From contig NW_003129868.1 of NCBI RefSeq assembly GCF_000003605.2, forward strand, positions 4,400-25,086: 20,687 nt of DNA, written 5' to 3'. The notes below the pieces were generated by a model that saw only the letters and a program-made list of their open reading frames with translations, had not been told where the DNA came from and did no database searches. Shown here piece after piece: positions 8,505 to 18,900 of this stretch. The translations under genes were made by a program, and so were the position numbers. How positions within the stretch are numbered: the stretch's first letter is position 1; each line of letters begins with the position of its first letter. Source of the DNA: Saccoglossus kowalevskii. Taxonomy: Eukaryota > Hemichordata > Enteropneusta > Harrimaniidae.

Positions 8505-10683
8505 ATGAGAAAAAACTGACAAAAATACACAGCTCATGTTTGTTTAATCATTACTGTTCATTTTTCTGAAGAAGAAAAACAGCTTCATTCCATTAAACAA
8601 TAATGACAGTGTTAGCATTTATATCATTTTAAAATTCAAGTAATTCTTAGTTTAAGAAAAATTCTGCGTAGGGCATTTAATATTAAACTTGAATTGTTTT
8701 ATAGTCATACAATGATTGTAGGGATCCAAGGTGCTGCATTTGTCATGGTTATTGGACAGTTATAGGAATAGCAGCATGTATAAAGTATGTACTCCAATTA
8801 TGAATTCAAAATTTTTCTTAATAAGTTTTAGACATTTGGCAGGATGGGATAAATACATATTTTGATAATAATTTTAATTATTATACATTGTTACCGAGAA
8901 CCGTAAAATTACGGATGTGTTTCAAATGCGTTCAAATCTCTTAGAAATTATGCGTCATGTTTATGCCACATTCTAACACTTAGCTTTGTTTAGTATAGAT
9001 GAAATTCCGTCACTGAAAGCAAAATGTTTTCATTGTACTTTCAGGCTGTTGGCTCTCATTGAATTATTGATACAAGCATGAAAAAAAATGAGAATGCTGC
9101 AAAGTATGCACTCAGGCAATACAGTAATGCATCAACCTCCACTATGCGTCAGTCGATATGATAACCTCATGGTATTTTTTCAAAATAATGAAACAATTAT
9201 AAACGCTTCTGTTATTTAGCTCAGTATATGTTTGCTTACAGTTGTTTAAAACTTTCAAATTCAATTAACATGATACATGTCACTGCCTGTATTGTATGGA
9301 GTAAATTTTGTATGGACTGCATTGAGTTTAAATACACTACTGCTATATTTTTGCTGTTGTAGGAGAGGCTTTTATTGACAGTCCTAAATCAAATATCGTA
9401 TTTGTTGCCATTGTTCAATTAAAGGATTCAATTAAACAATTGGATATTTGCACAACAAAGACAGACTTGACTAATCTTGGAATTTGATTTTCACTGGCAT
9501 CCATGAGGCAGTGATTTTAGACTAATTGTGAGCAGGGAGCTGTAATTACAGCTCCCTGTTGTGAGAGATGTCTTCAATAAATAATGAAGATTGTGTTTGG
9601 CTGGAAATGAGAAACTACAGAAACCACAAAACTAAAATGCTGTGATTCCTATATCCTTTTGTTTTTACACTTTATAAACATGAATTTAATTTTTTGAAAT
9701 TACAAATTTTTTAAATACTAGTAAGATGTTTTTTGAGATCGCTATATCAATGTATTACGCACCAGTGAACTTGCATAATTTGCTATGTCACCTAAAAATC
9801 TCTGCGTCTGTGAAATGTTAAATTGGGCACAATGTTACACGTACTGGAACCCATATCATAATCATTGCAGTGATTGTGCCACTTTAAACCTAAAATGAAA
9901 AGGTCTCGATTTCTAGGGAATAAGTATCTGACTGGTATCAGGGTTGTTTAATTTTTTAGCGAAAACTGTGCCTTATTCAGATTGTCCTCTATAGTAACAC
10001 AAATTTAGAATTTTTCAAGATTATCCTGTATGGGAAGCAGCTTACTGTGAAGTAATTATCACTTGGAATTTATTTTCGATGAAGGAGTGAATCAGTGAAA
10101 ATATCTTTATTTCTATATTTTACACCTCCAGCTCGGTTTGAAAGGTTATTTCAGCGAAAATTATTTCCAGCTGAAATAAAATATTTTACAGTAAATATAA
10201 ACAAAATTAATTTTACAAAAATCAATTTTTAGTTGGTTAATGTATTTTATTTGTTAATTGCTACGTTAATGGGGCTGGTAGGTTAAGAATCATTTGCCAT
10301 AAACCAGTCAAAACGAGAAATATTACTGAACAGTTTACCATAATACACTTTTTCTACAAGTATGAATGACAGATTGGGAAAAGCAATGCCGTTCATACTG
10401 ACAACTCTGGTGGAAATAATAAACAATTCACTATTATTTTATTGTAATAAGTTTAAAACAACGTTGAATTTCATTTGCAATGTTTTTCTCAGTAATGTTA
10501 TTCCATATTTTACATGTATATGAAAATATATTCATTGAAACTTTTTTTAATATTTTTCTCAAAATAACATTTTCAATCTAAATTACAGTAAATGTATCAA
10601 TTATTCATTGCATAATTAAATCCTTATGAATATGTAAAATTACATGTATAAAAGAACTCAGTTTCACTGGAAAATCTGCAAAT
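8505..10683. other. Intergenic DNA; no gene recognised
   Basis: This lies between the convergent SNX17 and monooxygenase genes. It has no open frame of useful length, no recognisable protein motif and no RNA gene. The only clear structure is the 26 bp palindrome at 9533-9558. Confidence 0.6.
9533..9558. repeat. Perfect 26 bp palindrome
   Basis: CAGGGAGCTGTAA is followed directly by its exact reverse complement with no spacer. An AATAAA lies 17 bases after it (9576-9581). As DNA it could extrude a cruciform; as RNA it would fold back except for the central bases. Confidence 0.85.
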
Positions 10684-10811
10684 TTAACCTTTGAGTGCTA
10701 TTGTCAACTTTTGGCACCATGCTACAAAAAGATGTTGTATTGTCTGCTTCCCGCATGAAATATTAGTGGGAATTTTACAAAATGTAAAAATATTTGGCAC
10801 TCAAGGGTTAA
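10684..10811. mobile_element. TTAA-flanked MITE-like element 1
   Basis: The left end is TTAACCTTTGAGTGC (10684-10698). The right end (10797-10811), read on the other strand, is TTAACCCTTGAGTGC: 14 of 15 identical. TTAA at both outer ends is the target-site duplication of piggyBac-type transposons, and CCYTT termini fit that superfamily. About 120 bp of internal sequence has no coding capacity. Confidence 0.75.
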
Positions 10812-10971
10812 CCTTTTCATCACAATTCGCAAAATAGTTCAGTTTTTGAGTACAAACTGAAAATTGGCTAAAATTTTGCTCCAAAATTAGGGGTCATTTC
10901 CAGAAATATTGAAGAGTATTGGAAAAAAGTGCCAACAAATTTGGGCAGAAAGTCAGGTGGGAAAAGGTTAA
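10808..10971. mobile_element. TTAA-flanked MITE-like element 2, sharing a TTAA with element 1
   Basis: The left end is TTAACCTTTTCATCAC from 10808. The right end (to 10971), read on the other strand, is TTAACCTTTTCCCAC. The first TTAA (10808-10811) is also the right TTAA of element 1, so the two elements abut without spare bases. The internal 156 bp is AT-rich and non-coding. The termini differ from element 1 after the first eight bases, so it is a related but distinct family. Confidence 0.65.
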
Positions 10972-11472
10972 AACAAATAGTGAAAATTAATGCTTTTACT
11001 GTAAGAGCAGCTTCAACTTATCACAAAATGTAATGTTATATTTTGATGACGCTGTGAAACCTTTCACCTAACCACAATATTATTTCTATTGTAGTTTTTC
11101 AAAAATCATGTTCATTTGGTCCAAAGATACTTAAAATGTGCAAAATATTTCATCAATATTTTGGCGGGAAAAAAATGTGCAATTTTTAGTTGCAGTCTGA
11201 GAATTACAGTAGATTTATTGGTATTTTTGAATAGTATATGACTAGTAAAAAAGCTGATCTCTGGGTTGCTGCATTACATTTAGATTTCGCTACAACAAAT
11301 AATGTCACATTTCAAACCATGAATTACTCAGAGAAAAAGTTAGAATTACTATTTGAACATTCGTCATCTTTCACAAAATAAACCTGCATATTGATCAAGA
11401 TCTACAGCAAAAGTTGTAAAATGTTCACTAATGACATTCAAATAAAGTTAAACATCAAGAAAACATATTGCA

Positions 11473-11625
11473 TTAAAGCGGGGGAGTCGTCACCTGTGCA
11501 TGCGCCAGGTGGCCATAACGTGTCATTGTTTACAAACAAGCGTCTACCCATGAGCCTTAGCGCATGTTATCATCGCTTGGGACTCAATTCTCGTGTATGC
11601 GCAGGTGACAATCCTCTCGCTTTAA
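11473..11625. mobile_element. TTAA-flanked inverted-repeat element 3
   Basis: The arms 11473-11505 and 11593-11625 are inverted copies matching at 25 of 33 positions, all eight differences being transitions. Both begin TTAAAGCG and share GTCACCTG. The outer four bases are TTAA on both sides. A second inverted pair, ATAACGTGTC (11515-11524) and GACACGTTAT (11626-11635), interlocks with the first: its right arm lies outside the element. The segment is GC-richer than its surroundings. Confidence 0.6.
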
Positions 11626-11639
11626 GACACGTTATAAAC

Positions 11640-12383
11640 AGTGTTCTCAAAGCTCTACATATGTTTACATAGCAACCAATTTAAAAGTATTGCTAAATGG
11701 AAAGCTGAAGACTCTAAAGTAAGTCTATAACTTAAGGTAGTTTCACTTCATAGAAGTTATTATTTAATTACTTCCCTATTGTGTTCAAATGAATTGCACA
11801 TGCAGAACTCTGATGACATTTAACAGTTTCTTGAAATATTTCACATTTTTCGTCAACATAAAATTCATGTTTAATTTCCCAGTTTTATCAACATTCTACC
11901 CGTATGAGCAGTATCGGATCCGATTTGTTCAAAATGTTATTATTAAAAGTACATTTTTTGAATATGTTAAAAAATTCATTGAAATGACAATAAATTGTTT
12001 CTATATCTTTTATAAACTGGTAATTGTGTTTGTGTTATATTTTTTATGTTATATACATATTTTAGCAGGAACAAAAAAAAAGCTACTCCATGACAAAGCA
12101 CACCCATCGGCCGAGGTAAATTATTAATAAAACAAATCACTAAGACTTACCACTCGTTACACCACATCAAAACATCCATATTTAAGCCAATACTAAAACC
12201 AATAATCGGCCATCGTGTGATTTTATCCATCTGCTTTTGTCGTAATATTTCCAGAGATATTTTTCCTTTAGCTAATGTATATGTGACAAATTTCGAATTA
12301 GGATCTTCAATTGTAACTTGACCGACTTTTAATTTGAAAAATCACAAATGCAATTTTTCTATTAAAACTATTTAGACCAATGC
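11640..12383. other. Intergenic DNA; no gene recognised
   Basis: This is AT-rich sequence. It includes an open frame over 11789-12127 whose predicted product is Phe/Tyr/Ile-rich low-complexity with no known motif. A short stretch near 12070-12117 is bordered by acceptor-like and donor-like bases, but nothing links it to a gene. Confidence 0.5.
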
Positions 12384-12741
12384 TTTTCGTCAAGCGGAGC
12401 TAATCATATTACTGATTGTCCGCCATCGTCATAATTTTTTTCTTGAAAACCAAAAGTCAAATTGATTTGATACATAGTGTATATGTACCTTCGGTAGACC
12501 TCTCTTAAATTTTTTCATTTCGTGATGATATTTTTAATTTTAATGATATTTTTGTCATTTCTGGTAAAAAGCGATATTTTTGACTTCTGAAAAACGTCAA
12601 ATTGCTTTGATATTATACATATACATGTAGGTATCTCAGGTAGACCTCTTTTAGATTTGTTCATTTTTTTATATCTTCAGTTCCTTAATTGAAATGTGCA
12701 TTGCTAACAGCGGAGCTATCTCAGCTGAGAGGCTGCTTGTT
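12384..12741 (+). mobile_element. Helentron/HINE-like repeat, copy B, short core
   Basis: It has the same ends as copy A: CAAGCGGAGCTAATCATATT and ACTGATTGTCCG at the 5' side; AATTGAAATGTGCATTGCTA, then ACAGCGGAGCTATCTCAG and GGCTGCTTGTT at the 3' side. Only about one and a half core units lie between. The 3' hairpin has decayed (CAGCT-GAGA-GGCTG). The orientation is the same as copy A. It ends about 65 bases downstream of the monooxygenase stop codon, so it may form part of that gene's 3' untranslated region. Confidence 0.65.
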
Positions 12742-12805
12742 TGATTACATCTCATTGATGTCTTTACTATTCTCCATTTTTCTCCATACTTAATTTGTGA
12801 CCTGT

Positions 12806-12992
12806 TCACATGAACATTTTACTGATAATTATGAATACAACAACTATCAATGCAGCAAAGATTAATCTGATAATGGTTTGTTTGGTTTCAATCCACCAGT
12901 ATATACCCCATGGTTTCTTGCCTGATATCATGTGACCAAGATCTTCTATCAAGTAGTTGATATTCTCAGCTTTGCAATGACCAAATATTATC
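12806..12992 (-). CDS. Monooxygenase last exon with C-terminal membrane segment
   Basis: This 187 bp exon runs from acceptor actttcag to TGA at 12806-12808. It completes Arg, then encodes IIFGHCKAENINYLIEDLGH, MISGKKPWGIYWWIETKQT and the terminal IIRLIFAALIVVVFIIISKM followed by FM. The last 22 or so residues are almost entirely hydrophobic with a basic residue on each side, typical of a C-terminal transmembrane anchor. The stop is unambiguous. Confidence 0.92.
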
Positions 12993-15900
12993 CTGAAAGT
13001 GACATACACATGTTATAACATATTTACTCTTTTGGCGTTACAAGAATAGACAACTAGCAGCTATCAATCAATTTCCTCAATTTCAACCCTAAATGCTGAA
13101 GTCAATATTTTTAATCTTCCACAGAAGAAACCCAAATGTCATTTTATTAGGGCCTGAAACTAAAGGGAAACCCCCAAAAAAATATTGCAGACAATTTTTT
13201 TGGAGAAAAATATAACATCAAAAGCATTCTGGAACTTGGAGGGCACTTGTGTTTACAAGAATACGACAACCAAAATACTATAACTAAATAAGTTGTTTAG
13301 TATGACATCATAATCAAAAGTACAGCGCCCTCAGTGTTGAGCAATATTGAAACAGTGATGAAGTGTCCTTATACCACAGTCAGCTGGCGCACACGTAATA
13401 ATAAAATAAATACGATATTAACTATATGGGGGCCGCCATCTTGAATGCAGCATAAAACGAAATAAGAGACAAGTTGTGAAACGCGTTTTTCAGATTCCTA
13501 CAAATCGGGACAAAAATACCAATCTTTCACAAAAATACGATCCATTGGGATAATATTAAGCCAGCCGATAACAAAATTCGGTCGAATTCGTCGTTTATAC
13601 TGTGTGGAAAAATCCCTTAAATACGAACACCTAATTACACGAAGAACATAGTTCCAAAAATTGTCATTCCAGCTCAGCAGCCAATCAGCGACGGCCTTAC
13701 AGTCAGATGACAATTTCGGTTTTCAAATACCCCAGGAAAGTGTTCTATGTTCTTCGTGTAAAGTAAATATCATATTTTTTTTGTTATCACGTGTGCGCCA
13801 TACACACTTGGTTACAAAGGTGACAAAGGAACAAAGAAAACACTGGTTTTAATAATTGGATTAAACTAACCTGTCCGGTCTTACTATTACAGCATCAGAT
13901 CTGTACTTGCCAAACCATGTACCAAGTTCACCACTTGTATCTACCACATCTATTACAGTAGAACTTGCTAACTTGACCTTTCTCCTAGCTGTGAAATTAT
14001 AATTATTATGTCACATTATGTACACCAACCAGAAATGTAGTCCAATATATCACAGTCACACATTTTTGTTGGAGCAAAATTCAAATTTTGCACTACTGAG
14101 CGTATTTAGATACGTATATACGCAGTGCATTATGGGAGATAACCTCCATTGTACATAATGGAAAATTATCATGGTGGAACTCAACTAAATTATATGTCAA
14201 TTTTTTTTTTTTAAATTTCACAATATTGGAATTCATGGCAATAATAATAATATATCACTTTTTCATCCCATGTCAAAATTTTTAAATAGAAAGAAATTTG
14301 TCACCATATTTTTGTGTTTGAAGTATTACCTACCTGAAATTTCATCGCTATACACACATATTAATTTAGCATTCAATGGTTGTAAAATAGCACTGTGTAT
14401 TCCAACATCAATTTGTAAAGATCTATTGTACATTAATACAGAAAATCCATTGCCTAACACCTACAGAAAAAAAAATCTTAATATGTGTATTTAAATTTTA
14501 CTTTACGAGTATACTCCACCCTACACTGTAAAATACTTTATTTTAAGCTGGTATTAATTTTCACTGAAAAGACATTTTGTGTGTTTAGGATGGAATTTAT
14601 TTTTACTGATTTTTGATGTTTTATATATATTTTATAAATTTTCCCCCAAAAATTATGCCTTCATAAAATTCACAATAGCATGTGACAAATTTATAATTTA
14701 TTATGCCAAAAAAAAAATTGACAAATTGTCATTATAAATGTTTTCAATTGATTATAAAATGTTAAAGGCAAGTTAAATATTAAGCTGGTAAGTTTAATAA
14801 TATACTTACTTTATCTAACAGTACTGATTGGTTATTTGCATATAAGAATACCTTGGGTTGTGGAAACATTGATCCAGTACTAGCAAAAAATAAACAGAAA
14901 TAAAATTAAATTTAAGAATTGCAAAAAATAGTAGGTGGAATTGCTTCTCTGCCCAGTTCGAGCACGAAGTTGCTACCAAAACCGTACTAAGGATTCAGGA
15001 CGGGGTGCCAGGCACATGTCCTTGTGTTACGGCCCAGGCAGGCAGAATAGGCCGGCCTCCCCAACTTCTATCACCTGGTGGGTTACTGCGACTGTATTCG
15101 AGGTCTATAATACTTTAACTGCCTTGACACAGAGCTTGCAGAGACACCAAGTACGAGCGCATAAGGTCTGTACGATTGCTAACTCACTAGTGCGCCCCCC
15201 TCGAACACACACTGAGTCATTATTGTCTTATTGGTCCATTATCACTTTCTTATCTTCACAAACGGTAAAAATATAATTCATGCCATGCCATTTTTCCTGC
15301 CAACATTTTGATGCAAAATTTTGCCCATAATTATGTATTTTTTTACAACTTGTTTGATAATTTTGGATCAAATTAAAATAACTTTCTATTGTCTACAAGA
15401 CTTGATCAAGATTTTGAAAAAATTATATATTATGTGTAAAATTATGTAGGTTTTATTTTTGTAAATGGTGGCTAAGTTGACATTACTCAGAATGACAGAC
15501 ATAATACTTCACTAGTATTATGTCTGATCAGTATTTCTTCTGCATTTAAAGTAGAAGCCTAGTCATAGTTTTTGACAAAATTGGTGATAAATCGCATGAC
15601 AATGTTCATTATTTTATTATGTACAATCATGAAGCTAATGTTTCGTGGTACAATTAAATAGCATTATTTTGTATGTTACAGTTACGCTTTTTGAGAAACG
15701 TGTGTACTTGAAAATTGCTATTTTTAGAACAATTCTATAGAACACAATGTTAAAGAAAAATTGCATTTTTTGACACTTTTTAAAACCCTGATTTTTTAAA
15801 TAATTCAGAACAACAAAAAGTACTCCATCATTAACAATATATGATTTTTTCAGCCTATGTCACCAGGTTAGATTTTGAGATATTGCATAATATCTCTGCC

Positions 15901-18900
15901 ATAGAAACCTCTGGTAAAAGTGTTATAATAGTGTCAAAATAGCGACTTTCCTCTAAAATACAACCATCAATTTCTCAAAAAAAAGGCTGATGACCCCCAA
16001 CTTTTTTTAGGTCAATATCTTTATATTGCCTTGGAGTACAATTTATTGCAAAATAAATAAATTCTGGGGTTTTTAATTTATGAGTAGCCTTCTACCTTAA
16101 TTACATCAGCAAATAATTGCTGGATATCAAAAGTCACATGATCAGCACCAAATCAAATAAAGACTCTGTATTTACTATAGGTAATCAAAGAAAGCTTAAA
16201 AAGAACTCCTGTGTGCCAAGAGTATTGAAGGCATATTAAAAATCTACCATCAGTTCAAAATCTTAGATAAGCCTTTCAAACAAATATTTGTCAGCTATTT
16301 AATATGCACAAAACACATTATTTAAGTTTATAATACTTGCAGGATATAAATTTGATTGTAAATCCATGGTTTGCAATCTAGTCTATTCCAGGGATTACCC
16401 CAGAGCATCTATAAACTGAATTTAAATGAAATGTGATGAATATACACACTGTGCAAAGTAGGCATTTAGTATGCTCAAATTTCAATCCAAAACTTATCAG
16501 GCACTAATATACCAAGTCTTATTGAAATGCAATAATTGGATATTATGCAAATTAGGCAATTATTATGCATAGATTTCAGCTCAAAACTAATTAATTTTTT
16601 ATTAATAGTTATTCCAGATAGTGATAATTTTAATTCAAGTCAATGAACTTACCAGCTTGATTTTCCATCCAGTATACCTTCACTTATTTGAAAACATGGT
16701 TTTATCTGATCTTTTTCAATTAACTGCCTTGTAATCGGTGCATGGAACACCGCCCATACTATAACATTACGTAGAAATACCAACAATGGATTCCTAAGTG
16801 TCAACAGTTTTCCAATTGCTGGAGAATAAGAACAAGAGTGTGAATCTGCTAAGAAAAAATGTACACGTATACAGTGAAAGGCAGAGGGCTTTGTACCTTA
16901 GTTTATAAAAATATTTATAACAATTTGTAAATACCAATTATCAGCTTTCATTGAAATTTAAATATTTAATAATGACTCCACATTGTTTAGTGAGTTCACA
17001 AGCCTTAGAGTGACATAGCAACAGTGACCACGCACACATTCAAAATAAAGGGCTTACTAACTGGATGATGTTGAATTAATTATTAATTTGAAATTGTGAT
17101 GATGTCGCCATATAGTTTCTAATTTGGTCAACTTTGATGATACTTGTCATTTTGATTTATAAAAATATATAGTTATTGAATATTTATAACTCCAGCTTGA
17201 TGCCTTTCTCCATATTTAAAAGTAAACAATCAAATATTTTGTTGAAATGGTAAATACTTCTTCCTCTAGATGTATATAGTTTATAAAAGATTTCTATAAA
17301 CTATAAACAATTATGTCAGTGCATTTGGTGTTCAGTTCACATTAATGAATGTTAAACATGCTCCTAGAATAATAGAAATATGTGATTTGATGAATTTTCA
17401 GCACTTGCATCTGATTCAGAAAGTTATGCAAGTGCATACATATCCCAAGATGCATTTGTGAAATCTGAACATGATCAGTCTGGGGATGTCTGAGAAACAG
17501 GTGAAATTGAATGCAGAAATGCACACACGCTTTATGTCTCTGTTTTCGGACTTTGTCTGAATGTGAAAAAAAAAATATTACCCTCATTATTATTATTCAT
17601 AATTAATAATGTTTACTAACTGATAGCATGCATTGTCATAATCCAGACATCGTCACATCGCTCTCTTTCAAAAGATTGTAGTAAATTTTGTCCATCGATC
17701 TCTACCCTATGCATGGGTTTAGATGACTGCACAGTAGATAGATTTCCTTTGACTGCTAATGTTAGTTTCCATGCCAGATTGGCCGCATCTTTGATTCCAG
17801 TGCATAAACCTATAAATGACAAATTGTATTTATTAGTGTAATGTGAGATTCTCGTAGTTGAATTCACAAGATGATTTACAGAATTTTATGTCTGTATTTT
17901 TGTATTGTATGTTATTAATTTATATACAATATGCACATTATGGTACAAAACTAATAAAATTGAATCATTGTAATCTATATGTATGCAGCAAAGGAAATAT
18001 CATTCTATAAAAACTAATTTTTAAGTAGAATAAAGATGCATCGTTCAAAAATTAATGAAGTGGAGATATCTATGCAGAAACACAGTTCAACTCTTTCAAA
18101 TGGGTCACCCTAGATCAAACATAATTTGTACAGCATTCAAATTACATTCAGTGGTCCACCAACAGGCTTTACTACTACCGGTAGACAAGCCTTACAGACA
18201 CACACACTGATTGGCAAGAAGTCATTTGCATCTAATGTTCTCTGATGTTGTTATTAAATATACAGGTATATTCCTTAGTTGATAAATTTAAAGGCAATAC
18301 ATTTGTATGTGCAAGCTGGTGGTGATCCATGCATGCTATTTTTAGTTAGACATGTCGATACAGGTTGCTCAAAATGAAAACAAACAAATAAATGACATTA
18401 CATCATGTAAACCTATACATACCCTGTCCTCTGAATGGTGGCGTACAATGCGCAGCATCACCAAGAAATATTACATTACCATCAGTCCAGTGTTCAATCT
18501 GTGGACAGATAATGATAACTACTGTTCATTATCCAAAAAAATAATCATCATGTAGAAGGCCAACCTAAAACATCACTACATTTATTTTTTCAGATAATAC
18601 AGTCACAGCAATTGTCACAATAAACATGAATACACATAAATAATTGAATTCTATATTAGGCTATATTACTATTAGGTTACACAGACATGTCATTTTGTCC
18701 CATTGTGTTTTATATTTGAATTGATATCTGTGGCAATATGCACTAAGAAACATAAATATGACATTTGTGTCAGGAACTAGTCACCTGGCACAATTTATAT
18801 TTAAAAAAACACAAAAACCATGTCCTTTGTGGCCAAGTACTGTAATCATAATACTACTATACTCGTCTGACTTAGCCCCTATGCTCAACAACGTTCTATG

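Larger units (their letters stand above)
13385..13800. mobile_element. MITE with 39 bp terminal inverted repeats in a monooxygenase intron
   Basis: The left arm 13385-13423 and right arm 13762-13800 are reverse complements at 34 of 39 positions, including an exact TGGCGCACACGT at both tips. Weaker similarity seems to continue outward to about 13366 and 13820 (CCTT and ACCA words on both sides), so the true ends may lie there. The interior is non-coding and holds a nested palindrome. No target-site duplication could be fixed. Confidence 0.75.

Noticed and set aside
11789-12127. 112-codon plus-strand open frame with a splice-bordered end near 12070-12117
   Set aside because: The composition is low-complexity Phe/Tyr/Ile typical of AT-rich non-coding DNA; no family match and no partner exon.
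14935-15276. 113-codon plus-strand open frame in the GC-rich island
   Set aside because: No recognisable motif; an open frame this long is not surprising where stop codons are depleted by GC content.
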